Below, one piece after another: positions 1 to 7,084 of a stretch of DNA of 10,451 nucleotides. The stretch comes from Opitutus sp. GAS368. GTDB taxonomy: Bacteria > Verrucomicrobiota > Verrucomicrobiia > Opitutales > Opitutaceae. The stretch spans positions 1 to 10,451 of the forward strand of contig CAMAXB010000087.1 of NCBI GenBank assembly GCA_945862035.1. The letters are read 5' to 3'. Each line of letters starts with the position of its first letter. Position 1 is the stretch's first letter. The position numbers were made by a program, and so were the translations under genes. A model generated the notes under the pieces. The model saw nothing but the letters and a program-made list of their open reading frames with translations. It was not told the origin of the DNA and did no database searches.

Positions 1-54
1 GTCAAGGCCGAGAAGGCGAACCAGCCGGTCAAGGCTGAGAAGCCGGCCAAGCCT
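1..54 (+). repeat. Two 27-base tandem units encoding VKAEK-type Lys/Ala/Pro repeats
   Basis: Bases 1-27 and 28-54 are diverged in-frame tandem units encoding VKAEKANQP and VKAEKPAKP. The array may continue to the left, outside the window. Such Lys/Ala/Pro-rich tails are basic, low-complexity and probably disordered, resembling histone H1-like tails. Here it sits on the N-terminal side of the DksA-like domain. Confidence 0.6.
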
Positions 55-810
55 GCAGCCCCGGCCGCCGAGGCCAAGGGCAGTGCGCGCGAGTTACTCC
101 GGAGCCGCATCCTGGGCAAGGCGAAGACCTCGAAGCCCATCGCCTTTAGCTTGGATGAGGTTCGCGAAATCGCCAAGACGGTAACCGACAAGGGCGAGAA
201 GAGCGACCCCATCAAGCCCACCAAGAGCAAGACGGCGGCAAAAATTGATCTCAGCATCAAAAACGCCAAGCCGAACCACGTGAAGGCGGCCTCCCTTGCT
301 GACGTTCTGGGGTTCAACCCGCGCAAGGCCCGCCCGGTCGACCCGGATGCGGACTCCATCCCCGAGAAGTTCCGCCGCTACTACAAGCTGCTGATCGAGC
401 TCCGCAATCACCTCACCGGCCAGCTGGACCAGCACACGGAGGACACACTGAAACGTTCATCCAAGGAGGACAGCGGAGATCTTTCCAGCTATGGTCAGCA
501 CATGGCCGATGCCGGCACCGATACCTTCGACCGCGACTTCGCGCTAAGCTTGGTCTCGAATGAGCAGGAAGCCCTGTCGGAGGTCGAAGCCGCCATCCAG
601 CGCATCAAGGCGGGAACCTATGGGGTCTGCGAGATCACCCAGAAACCCATCGCCAAGGAACGCCTGCTGGCTGTGCCGTTCACCCGGTACTCGGCCGAGG
701 CCCAAAAGGCACTTGAGCGCAACCGGCATCGTTCCCGCACTCAAGCCGGTCTCTTCGGCGAACTGGGCGAAGACGGCCCCAAGGCCGGCGACGACGGCGA
801 CGACGAATAA
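1..810 (+). CDS. DksA/TraR-family transcription factor with degenerate zinc finger, 5' end outside window
   Basis: The frame is open from base 1 to the TAA at 808-810 (269 visible residues), so the start lies upstream; the TTG at 151 is only an internal leucine codon. By family, DksA proteins bind RNA polymerase in the secondary channel and tune promoters, often with ppGpp. Numbering from base 1, residues 1-50 are Lys/Ala/Pro-rich with a repeated VKAEK unit. Residues ~122-205 form the acidic-tipped helical hairpin, and ~206-235 the zinc-finger region. The usual C-x2-C-x17-C-x2-C is reduced to C210, T213, S231 and A234 with spacing kept, so zinc binding is unlikely although the fold is recognisable (TYGVCEITQKPIAKERL). 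The tail is acidic (DDGDDE). lspA follows 40 bases later on the same strand. Family assignment is firm; function as a true DksA is inferred. Confidence 0.88.
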   Translation, partial: VKAEKANQPVKAEKPAKPAAPAAEAKGSARELLRSRILGKAKTSKPIAFSLDEVREIAKTVTDKGEKSDPIKPTKSKTAAKIDLSIKNAKPNHVKAASLADVLGFNPRKARPVDPDADSIPEKFRRYYKLLIELRNHLTGQLDQHTEDTLKRSSKEDSGDLSSYGQHMADAGTDTFDRDFALSLVSNEQEALSEVEAAIQRIKAGTYGVCEITQKPIAKERLLAVPFTRYSAEAQKALERNRHRSRTQAGLFGELGEDGPKAGDDGDDE

Positions 811-820
811 GGCTATCCAT

Positions 821-921
821 TCTCGAATTTCGATTTTCGAATTTCGATTGATGACATCCTCTCCCTCCGCCCCCCGCGAAACTCCGCCCCCTTCCGGAGA
901 TTCGAAAATCGAGAATCGAGA
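821..921. repeat. REP-like inverted, iterated repeat spanning the lspA start codon
   Basis: The left arm 821-843 and right arm 899-921 are complementary at 20 of 23 positions, with a perfect 13-base core (830-842 against 900-912). The left arm also holds two direct copies of TCGAATTTCGATT (823-835 and 837-849) one base apart. The loop of 55 bases contains the lspA start codon at 851, and the right arm is translated as part of the LspA N-terminus (D17 to about I20-N22 onward). The AT-rich, TCGA-iterated composition contrasts with the GC-rich surroundings, which suggests a dispersed intergenic element. It could also fold in the mRNA and affect lspA translation. Its family membership cannot be tested from one copy. 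Confidence 0.7.
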
Positions 922-1426
922 ACCAAAAATCGACCGGGTTCGCCGTTACCAGCTCCTGTGGGTGCTGGCGCTAGTCGTCTTCGTTCTCGATCAGGTCACG
1001 AAGATCTGGATCAATGCCCGCCTGCCGCTCGGGACCTATGGTCCGCCCGGGAACATTGTTGTGATCGAAGGCTTCTTCAATCTCGTCCACGTGGGCAACA
1101 CGGGGGCAGCCTGGAGCATGCTGGCCGGGAAGAGCACGTTTCTCGCGCTACTCGCGTTTGTCACGCTCGGGGCCATCTACCTCTGGCGACATGAACTGGG
1201 CCTTCGCCTGCGGGTCGTCCAGTTGAGCTTCGGCCTGCTCTGCGGCGGCATCGTAGGGAACCTGGTCGATCGCATGGTCCATGGTCACGTCATCGACTTC
1301 CTCGATTTTCACTTCGGCAGCTACATCTACCCAACGTTCAACATTGCCGACAGCGGCATTTGCGTCGGCGTGGCGATCTACCTGATCCACAGCCTCCGCC
1401 AGCCGCCCGAGACGGCGGGCTCCTAG
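851..1426 (+). CDS. lspA: Lipoprotein signal peptidase (signal peptidase II)
   Basis: An inner-membrane aspartyl peptidase that cleaves the signal peptide from diacylglyceryl-modified prolipoproteins. The 191-residue protein has four predicted membrane segments (about 34-47, 94-111, 122-138, 168-183). Conserved motifs include LDQVTK (D47), NTGAAWS (N83), GNLVDR (N137, D140), HVIDF (D149) and FNIAD (N164, D167). By alignment to the Pseudomonas enzyme, D149 and D167 are the catalytic pair. I chose the ATG at 851; the longer open frame from 560 overlaps the dksA-like gene and adds no conserved sequence. No later ATG precedes the first membrane segment. The roughly 33-residue extension before that segment is longer than usual and is partly encoded by the inverted repeat. 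No Shine-Dalgarno is visible. It is probably co-transcribed with the dksA-like gene, a pairing I recall from chlamydiae. Confidence 0.95.
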   Translation: MTSSPSAPRETPPPSGDSKIENREPKIDRVRRYQLLWVLALVVFVLDQVTKIWINARLPLGTYGPPGNIVVIEGFFNLVHVGNTGAAWSMLAGKSTFLALLAFVTLGAIYLWRHELGLRLRVVQLSFGLLCGGIVGNLVDRMVHGHVIDFLDFHFGSYIYPTFNIADSGICVGVAIYLIHSLRQPPETAGS

Positions 1427-1435
1427 ATTCTGATC

Positions 1436-1449
1436 AGCCGGGCCCGGCT
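1436..1449. other. 14-bp perfect palindrome between convergent lspA and yicC
   Basis: AGCCGGGCCCGGCT is perfectly self-complementary and touches the last base of the yicC stop codon. It lies in the 22-base gap between the convergent lspA and yicC genes. With no loop and no T-tract it is a poor intrinsic terminator as written. It may still contribute to termination, or be chance in GC-rich DNA. Confidence 0.3.
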
Positions 1450-2321
1450 CACTCCACGTTGGCGATCTGCTCCCGGATCCGCTCGAGCTCATTCTTGAGT
1501 TCGATCACGTGGCGGGAGATGTCGAGGTCGTTGGCCTTGCTGCCGATGGTGTGCACCTCGCGGCCGATCTCCTGCAGGATGAATTCAGCCTTGCGCCCCA
1601 TCTCGGCTCCACCCTTCAGCAGGGCCTCAAACTGGCTCAGGTGGCTGCGCAAACGGGTCAGTTCCTCGGTCACGTCGCAACGGTCCGCAAACAGGGCGAT
1701 CTCCTTCAGCACACGTTCGTCCGCCAGATCCAGCGCAAGCCCGGCCTCACGCAGGCGCTTGTGCAGCTGCTCGCGGTAGGCGGCCGGAACTTGGGGCGCC
1801 CGCCCGGCCACGGCCTGGACGTGCCGGCCAAGCGTCGCAAGCCGGGTCAGGAAATCAACCAGCAGGGCCTCCCCTTCCCGCGCCCGCATGGCCGCGAATC
1901 CGCGCAGCGCCTCGGCCAGGAGCGCCGTCACCTGCGGAGCCGCCTCATCCGCCGAAGGCAGCTCGGAGGAAACGCGCTGGGCATTGAGAATCTGCAGGAG
2001 GAGTTCCGGGGTCGGCGTGAAAGCCACACCCTGCTTCTCCGCAAAATTCGCCAGACGATCCAGGGTCACCGACGCCGCAATCTCGTCCCAGACCACCTCA
2101 TCAGCGCCCTTGGCCCCGGTCAGCTCGACGTCGACGTGGACCTTGCCGCGCACGGCAACCTTACGAACCTGCTCACCCACTGCGGGCTCGAGCGATTCCC
2201 ACGCCATCGGCGCCTTGACCGTCAGATCAAGCGTCTTCCGATTCACCGAGCTGACCTGAATGGTAAGGGTAAAGGCACCCAGAGATCCGGACGCGCGTCC
2301 GTAGCCGGTCATGGAATTCAT
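1449..2321 (-). CDS. yicC: YicC/YloC-family endoribonuclease
   Basis: A 290-residue protein matching the YicC family at both ends. The N-terminus is MNSMTGYGRA (family pattern SMTGYG, residues 3-8) followed by VSSVNRKTLDL. The C-terminal domain has EELTRLRSHLSQF (219-231) and GRKAEFILQE...REVHTIGSKANDLDIS (242-269), ending in ELERIREQIANVE. By family, YicC proteins are endoribonucleases involved in RNA turnover, including small-RNA decay in E. coli; specificity here is unknown. The ATG at 2321 gives the standard N-terminus, with a second ATG three codons later. The gene lies 34 bases downstream of trpB on the same strand, suggesting co-transcription. In many bacteria yicC precedes gmk, but here it is last before the convergent lspA. 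No Shine-Dalgarno is visible. Confidence 0.95.
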   Translation of the reverse strand: MNSMTGYGRASGSLGAFTLTIQVSSVNRKTLDLTVKAPMAWESLEPAVGEQVRKVAVRGKVHVDVELTGAKGADEVVWDEIAASVTLDRLANFAEKQGVAFTPTPELLLQILNAQRVSSELPSADEAAPQVTALLAEALRGFAAMRAREGEALLVDFLTRLATLGRHVQAVAGRAPQVPAAYREQLHKRLREAGLALDLADERVLKEIALFADRCDVTEELTRLRSHLSQFEALLKGGAEMGRKAEFILQEIGREVHTIGSKANDLDISRHVIELKNELERIREQIANVE

Positions 2322-2355
2322 ATCATGTGGGGATCCGGGCGGCTCACGCGCTCGC

Positions 2356-3591
2356 TCAGCGGAGGGTCACACCGAGCATCTTCGCAACCTGGTTCACATC
2401 CTTGTCGCCGCGGCCGCTGAGGTTGATCAGGAGGATCTCGTCCTTGCGCATCTCCTTCGCGCGCTTGAGTCCGTGGACGAGCGCGTGGGTTGTCTCCAAG
2501 GCTGGGATGATGCCTTCCAGGCGCGAGACCAGCTGAAAGCTCTCCATCACCTCATCGTCACAGGCGTAGGCATAGCCAATGCGTCCCTGATCTCGGTAGT
2601 AAGCGTGCTCCGGTCCGATGGCCGCATAGTCGAGTCCGGCGCTGACCGAGTGCGTGAGCTCGATCTGACCGTCCGGATTCTGTAGGATGTAGGTCTTGCT
2701 ACCCTGGAGGACACCGAGCTTGCCGCCCTCAAAGCGGGCCGCGTGCTCGCCTCGTTTGATGCCACGGCCGCCGGCCTCGACGCCGATTAGCCGAACAGAG
2801 GCTTCGTCCAGAAAATCGTAGAAGATGCCAATCGCATTGGAGCCACCCCCGACGCAGGCGATGATCTCATCCGGAAGGCGGCCCTCGCGCTGCCGGAGTT
2901 GCTCCTTGGCCTCCTGGCCAATCACACGGTGGAAATCGCGAACCATCATCGGGTACGGATGCGCCCCAAGGGCCGAGCCCAGGATATAGTGCGTGCCACG
3001 GACATTCGTGACCCAGTCACGCATCGCCTCGTTGACCGCATCCTTCAAGGTCTTCTGGCCTGCCTCCACGCCACGGACTTCCGCACCCATCAGCCGCATG
3101 CGGAAAACGTTGAGTGCCTGCCGTTCCATGTCGACGGCCCCCATGTACACGACGCACTCGAGGCCAAATTTGGCGCAGACCGCCGCCGTGGCCACACCGT
3201 GCTGACCGGCTCCGGTCTCGGCAATGATGCGCTTCTTGCCCATGCGCTTGGCCAGCAGGGCCTGCCCGAGCGCATTGTTGATCTTGTGCGCGCCGGTGTG
3301 GAGAAGGTCCTCACGCTTCAGGTAGATCTTCGCGCCGCCGCAATGCGCTGTGAGCCGCTCGGCAAAATAAAGTTCGGTCGGACGGCCCGCGAACTCCTTC
3401 AAATGGTGCCTGAGTTCCGACTGAAATGCCGGATCGTTCCGCGCAATCTCATAGGCCGCGGTCAGGTCGGAGAGCGCGGTCATCAGGGTCTCGGGAACGT
3501 ACACTCCCCCGTAGACGCCGAAGTGCCCGGCCGAATCGGGCAACGAGAGGCGGGCGGAAGCGGGGGGGGCGGGAGCAGGAGCGACGGCCAT
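2356..3591 (-). CDS. trpB: Tryptophan synthase beta chain
   Basis: A PLP enzyme that condenses indole with L-serine to form tryptophan, normally as an alpha2-beta2 complex with TrpA in the cytoplasm. The 411-residue sequence carries the PLP lysine K103 in GAHKINNALGQ, the catalytic glutamate E125 in ETGAGQHGVA (K87 and E109 in Salmonella, the same spacing) and the phosphate-binding GGGSNA at 248-253. The catalytic core begins near residue 22 (GHFGVYGG) after a Pro/Ala-rich leader (MAVAPAPAPP) that is extra to the core. Codons 8-10 lie in an eight-base homopolymer (3562-3569). It is the classical TrpB1 form, not TrpB2, judged by length and motifs. trpA is not adjacent: the upstream neighbour is the STAS gene (107 bases) and the downstream one is yicC (34 bases). 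No Shine-Dalgarno precedes the ATG at 3591. Confidence 0.97.
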   Translation of the reverse strand: MAVAPAPAPPASARLSLPDSAGHFGVYGGVYVPETLMTALSDLTAAYEIARNDPAFQSELRHHLKEFAGRPTELYFAERLTAHCGGAKIYLKREDLLHTGAHKINNALGQALLAKRMGKKRIIAETGAGQHGVATAAVCAKFGLECVVYMGAVDMERQALNVFRMRLMGAEVRGVEAGQKTLKDAVNEAMRDWVTNVRGTHYILGSALGAHPYPMMVRDFHRVIGQEAKEQLRQREGRLPDEIIACVGGGSNAIGIFYDFLDEASVRLIGVEAGGRGIKRGEHAARFEGGKLGVLQGSKTYILQNPDGQIELTHSVSAGLDYAAIGPEHAYYRDQGRIGYAYACDDEVMESFQLVSRLEGIIPALETTHALVHGLKRAKEMRKDEILLINLSGRGDKDVNQVAKMLGVTLR

Positions 3592-3698
3592 GATCGGTCA
3601 GAGTGAATGGCGCAATTGGCCGGTGGCAAACGGGATTTAGAGTCGGTCAACGGTTGTCTTACCTGCCTCGCAGCAGGACCCACCGCCATTCCCGCCCC

Positions 3699-4211
3699 TT
3701 AGCCCTTGCTGACCTGATCCTGCAAGAAGGTGAGGACGTCCTTGAACTTGGCCTGATTGGACGAATCAGCCGCCACCAAATTCTCATGGGCCTGCAAGAC
3801 CCGGCGGGCCTGTTCCAGCTCGTTCGCCTGGCCCACGCAGTCCAGTTGGGCGCCCTCAGTCGGGGCGAACGACACCCCGGAACCATCATCGATGGTCAGG
3901 AGACGATGAAGCCCCAGGTTCTGCACAAGCTCGAGGTTGCGCGCATTCAGCCGGCAGACGACGAGGGAACCGGGCACCGGGAGTTTTCGCAACTGAATCG
4001 CGGCCCCCGCCAACATGCCGAGGAAGGTGCTGTCCATCGTGGAGCAGTCCTTGAAATCCATCACAAAGCGAGCACGCCCGGCCTTGAGACGCTCGTTCAA
4101 GAAGTCCTGCAGGCAAGAGCTGTTCTGAAAGGAGGCACGCCCCACGACGCGGATGGCGACAGGGTCGGAATCAGCGTCGATCAGAAAACCCGGTTTGACG
4201 GCATCAGCCAT
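3699..4211 (-). CDS. STAS-domain protein (SpoIIAA-like), possible anti-sigma antagonist
   Basis: A 170-residue soluble protein with one STAS domain (about 8-110). The diagnostic segment DCSTMDSTFLGMLAG (55-69) aligns with SpoIIAA MDSSGLG, which places S61 at the phosphorylatable serine and T62 beside it. By family, such proteins bind anti-sigma kinases or act in partner-switching, controlled by phosphorylation of that serine. A helical C-terminal tail of about 60 residues (110-170, charged, ending FLQDQVSKG) exceeds the usual ~110-residue single-domain form. I chose the ATG at 4211 because the longer open frame to 4325 overlaps the end of acnA and adds no STAS sequence. No HPK/RsbW-type kinase, phosphatase or sigma factor is in the window. 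It sits between acnA and trpB on the same strand. The domain call is firm; the specific role is unknown. Confidence 0.85.
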   Translation of the reverse strand: MADAVKPGFLIDADSDPVAIRVVGRASFQNSSCLQDFLNERLKAGRARFVMDFKDCSTMDSTFLGMLAGAAIQLRKLPVPGSLVVCRLNARNLELVQNLGLHRLLTIDDGSGVSFAPTEGAQLDCVGQANELEQARRVLQAHENLVAADSSNQAKFKDVLTFLQDQVSKG

Positions 4212-4230
4212 GCACAGAGGGGGGAATGAC

Positions 4231-4260
4231 CGGACGGCACCGGGGTATGAGAGCCGTCCG
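4231..4260. terminator. Hairpin between acnA and the STAS gene
   Basis: CGGACGGC (4231-4238) and GCCGTCCG (4253-4260) form a perfect 8-bp stem with a 14-base loop, 15 bases past the acnA stop on the minus strand. The sequence after it on that strand is C-rich, not T-rich, so it is not a canonical intrinsic terminator. It could be a Rho-linked or attenuating hairpin, or an mRNA 3'-end stabiliser, in the acnA-STAS gap. Confidence 0.4.
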
Positions 4261-4275
4261 ACCTGATCGTTGGAA

Positions 4276-6966
4276 TCAGCTCCGGGCAATGATCTGGCGC
4301 AGCACGTACGGGAGAATTCCGCCATGCTGATAATAATCGATCTCGATCGGGGTATCGATGCGGCAGCGCACCGGCACGTTCTCGCACGAGCCGTCCTTGC
4401 GCGTGATCTTGAGCGTCAAATCCTGCTGGGGCTTGAGCGCCGGACTCAGCCCGACGACGTCGTAAGTCTCGTGGCCATCGAGCTTCAAGGTCTGCGCGGT
4501 CGTGCCCTCCTTGAACTGCAGGGGCAGCACGCCCATGCCGACGAGGTTGGAGCGATGGATGCGCTCGAAGCTCTGCGCGACAACGACTTTGACGCCGAGC
4601 AGGTTCGTGCCCTTCGCCGCCCAATCGCGCGAGGAACCCGTGCCATACTCCTGGCCGGCCAAGACGATCAACGGAGTACCCGCGGCGATGTGCTTAACCG
4701 CTGCGTCGTAGATCGACACCTTTTCGCCGGTCGGCTGGTAAATCGTGTTCCCACCCTCCTCGCCGCCGAGCATCAGGTTCTTGATGCGGACATTGGCGAA
4801 GGTCCCGCGCGTCATGATCCGGTCGTTGCCGCGACGGGAGCCGTAGGAATTGAAGTCCTCGAAATTGACCGCGTTTTCCAAAAGATAGCGCCCAGCCGGC
4901 GAGGACTTCTTGATCGCGCCAGCCGGCGAGATGTGGTCCGTGGTCACCGAGTCGCCGAAGATGCCGAGGGCGCGGGCGCCGCTGATGGAATCGATCGTGC
5001 CTGGCTGGAGCGAGAAGTTGGTGAAGAACGGCGGTTCCTGGATGTACGTCGAGGTAGCATCGAAGGAGTAGACATTGCCGGCCGTAGACGGAATCTCGTT
5101 CCACTTCGGATTCTGCTCCGCGAAATTGCTGTAGAGCCGGCGGAAGACCTCGGGCTTGAGGGCGGCCTGCATCTGATCACGAACCTCCTGGAGCGACGGC
5201 CAGATGTCCTTGAGCATGACGGGAGCGCCCGCCTTGTCGGTGCCGATCGCGTCCTTCGACATGTCGATATCAACGCGCCCCGCGAGCGCGAAGGCGACCA
5301 CGAGGGGGGGCGACATCAGGAAGTTGCTCTTGATGTTCTGATGGACGCGCGCCTCGAAATTGCGGTTACCCGAAAGGACGGATGCGGCGACGAGGTCGTT
5401 CTTCACGACTGCTTCCTCGATTGGCGCGGCCAGCGGGCCCGAGTTGCCGATGCAGGTGGTGCAGCCATAACCGACGGTCTGGAAGCCCAGCTGGTCAAGG
5501 TAAGGGGCGAGGCCGGTCTTCTCGAGGTAGTCGGTGACCACCCGCGAACCCGGGGCGAGGGAGGACTTGACCAGCGGATTAACCTTCAGGCCCTTCTCGA
5601 CGGCCTTCTTGGCGAGGAGGCCGGCCGCGAGCATGACGCTCGGATTGGACGTGTTGGTGCAGCTCGTGATGGCCGCGATGAGCACGGAGCCATGCCCCAC
5701 CCGCGTGCCGCCGACCTCGGCCGACACGGTAGAGAACTCCTCGGACTTTTTGCCGAACCCATTTTCGGTGACCGGCTTTGAGAATGCCGTCATGAACTCC
5801 TGCTTCATTTTGGGCAGCTCGATGCGGTCCTGCGGGCGCTTGGGACCGGCAACGCTCGGCACCACCGAGGCAAGATCGAGTTCGAGTTCGCTCGAGTAGT
5901 CGATCGCACCCTTGGCCGGGATACCCCAGAGATTCTGCGCTTTGTAGTAGGCCTCGTACAGCGCCACATGCTTCTCGTCGCGGCCGGTGGCCCGGAGGTA
6001 ATGCGAGCACTCCCCGTCGATCGGGAAAAAGCCCATGGTCGCGCCATACTCGGGTGCCATGTTCGCAATCATCGCACGATCAACGACGGGCAGGGCCGCG
6101 GCGCCCGGTCCGTAGAACTCGACAAACTTTCCGACCACCTTGGCCTTGCGCAGCATCTGCGTCAGCGTGAGCGCCAGATCGGTCGCGGTGACGCCCTCGC
6201 GGAGGGAGCCAGTGAGGTGAACACCGACCACGTCGGGAGTCAGGAAGTAAACCGGCTGACCCAGCATGCCGGCCTCGGCCTCGATACCGCCGACGCCCCA
6301 GCCCACGATGCCCAGGCCATTGATCATGGTCGTGTGCGAGTCGGTGCCGACCAGCGTGTCCGGGTAATAGACCCCGTTCGTGTCGGAGAGCACGCCCTTC
6401 GCGAGGTACTCGAGATTGACCTGGTGCACGATGCCAATGCCCGGGGGCACGACCTTGAAGGTATCGAACGCCTGCATGCCCCACTTGAGGAACTGGTAGC
6501 GCTCGCGATTACGCGAGAACTCGAGATCCAGGTTCTTGGCCAGCGCGTCCGCCGTGCCGGCAAAGTCGACCTGAACCGAATGGTCGACGACCAGGTCAAC
6601 GGGCACGAGCGGTTCGATGATCTTGGGATTCTTGCCGAGGCGGGCCACGGCGGAGCGCATCGCGGCGAGGTCCACCAGGAGTGGCACGCCGGTGAAATCC
6701 TGCAGAACGATGCGGGCCACCACGAAGGGAATCTCCTCGGTTCGGGAAGCCTTGGCGTTCCACGACGCGAGATCACGAATGGCCTGTTCCGACACGCGCT
6801 TGCCATCGGCATTGCGCAGCAGCGACTCGAGGACCAGCCGAATCGACACCGGCAGGCGGTCGATCCTAAAGCCGGCCTGGGCGAGCGCAGGCAGCGAGTA
6901 GAATTTGTGCGTCGCGCCATTGGCGTTGAAGGACGCAAGCGTGTTGAACGGATTGGGAAGGCTCAT
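4276..6966 (-). CDS. acnA: Aconitate hydratase A (aconitase)
   Basis: The TCA-cycle enzyme that interconverts citrate and isocitrate via cis-aconitate using a labile 4Fe-4S cluster. The 896-residue protein is full length for the AcnA/IRP1 branch. Cluster ligands are C436 (ITSCTNTSNP) and C502 and C505 (GYGCTTCIGNSG), spaced exactly as in IRP1 (437/503/506). The catalytic serine lies in YGTGSSRDWAAKG (774-786, S778). GTDSHTTMINGLG (207-219) and the domain-4 segment ARALGIFGDSVTTDHISPAGAI (664 onward) are also intact. No key residue is missing. Related aconitases bind RNA when the cluster is lost; nothing here proves that. The gene follows the peroxiredoxin by 111 bases, a gap holding an inverted repeat, and precedes the STAS gene by 64 bases. 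The start at 6966 has no Shine-Dalgarno and a C/T-rich leader. Confidence 0.98.
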   Translation of the reverse strand: MSLPNPFNTLASFNANGATHKFYSLPALAQAGFRIDRLPVSIRLVLESLLRNADGKRVSEQAIRDLASWNAKASRTEEIPFVVARIVLQDFTGVPLLVDLAAMRSAVARLGKNPKIIEPLVPVDLVVDHSVQVDFAGTADALAKNLDLEFSRNRERYQFLKWGMQAFDTFKVVPPGIGIVHQVNLEYLAKGVLSDTNGVYYPDTLVGTDSHTTMINGLGIVGWGVGGIEAEAGMLGQPVYFLTPDVVGVHLTGSLREGVTATDLALTLTQMLRKAKVVGKFVEFYGPGAAALPVVDRAMIANMAPEYGATMGFFPIDGECSHYLRATGRDEKHVALYEAYYKAQNLWGIPAKGAIDYSSELELDLASVVPSVAGPKRPQDRIELPKMKQEFMTAFSKPVTENGFGKKSEEFSTVSAEVGGTRVGHGSVLIAAITSCTNTSNPSVMLAAGLLAKKAVEKGLKVNPLVKSSLAPGSRVVTDYLEKTGLAPYLDQLGFQTVGYGCTTCIGNSGPLAAPIEEAVVKNDLVAASVLSGNRNFEARVHQNIKSNFLMSPPLVVAFALAGRVDIDMSKDAIGTDKAGAPVMLKDIWPSLQEVRDQMQAALKPEVFRRLYSNFAEQNPKWNEIPSTAGNVYSFDATSTYIQEPPFFTNFSLQPGTIDSISGARALGIFGDSVTTDHISPAGAIKKSSPAGRYLLENAVNFEDFNSYGSRRGNDRIMTRGTFANVRIKNLMLGGEEGGNTIYQPTGEKVSIYDAAVKHIAAGTPLIVLAGQEYGTGSSRDWAAKGTNLLGVKVVVAQSFERIHRSNLVGMGVLPLQFKEGTTAQTLKLDGHETYDVVGLSPALKPQQDLTLKITRKDGSCENVPVRCRIDTPIEIDYYQHGGILPYVLRQIIARS

Positions 6967-6985
6967 CGAGTGAAGGGAAGGCGTG

Positions 6986-7084
6986 GAGGCTGAGACCTGG
7001 AACCTGAGTTCAAGTCAGCAGAGGGAGTGGATTGGCAGGGGTTCGACTTTTAGCTCTCAGGTTTCGAGACGCAGGTTTCAGCTC
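6986..7084. repeat. Imperfect inverted repeat of CTGAGACCTG-type motifs between prx and acnA
   Basis: The left arm (6986-7008, containing CTGAGACCTGGAACCTGAG) pairs with the reverse complement of the right arm (about 7052-7084) with small gaps. AACCTGAG (7001-7008) and CTCAGGTT (7056-7063) are a perfect 8-bp match. The right arm overlaps the last codons of the peroxiredoxin gene. Its iterated ACCTGAG/CAGGTTTC composition looks like a dispersed intergenic repeat distinct from the TCGA-type one at lspA. On the minus-strand transcript it could fold after the prx stop as a terminator or 3'-end stabiliser. Confidence 0.5.

Noticed and set aside
560..850. Upstream extension of the lspA frame
   Set aside because: It overlaps the dksA-like coding region in another frame, and its translation is Arg/Pro/Ser-rich with no similarity to LspA.
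1509..3606. Plus-strand open frames opposite yicC and trpB (for example 1509-2420 and 2899-3606)
   Set aside because: Shadow frames of two well-conserved minus-strand genes, with no domain signature.
4212..4325. 38-codon N-terminal extension of the STAS protein
   Set aside because: It would overlap the 3' end of acnA and includes the hairpin; the STAS domain begins after the ATG at 4211.
4270..6993. Long plus-strand open frames opposite acnA (4270-5781 and 5968-6993)
   Set aside because: They lie antisense to a full-length aconitase with every catalytic residue intact. Their translations are Arg/Asp/Leu-rich without recognisable domains, as expected for shadow frames in GC-rich DNA.
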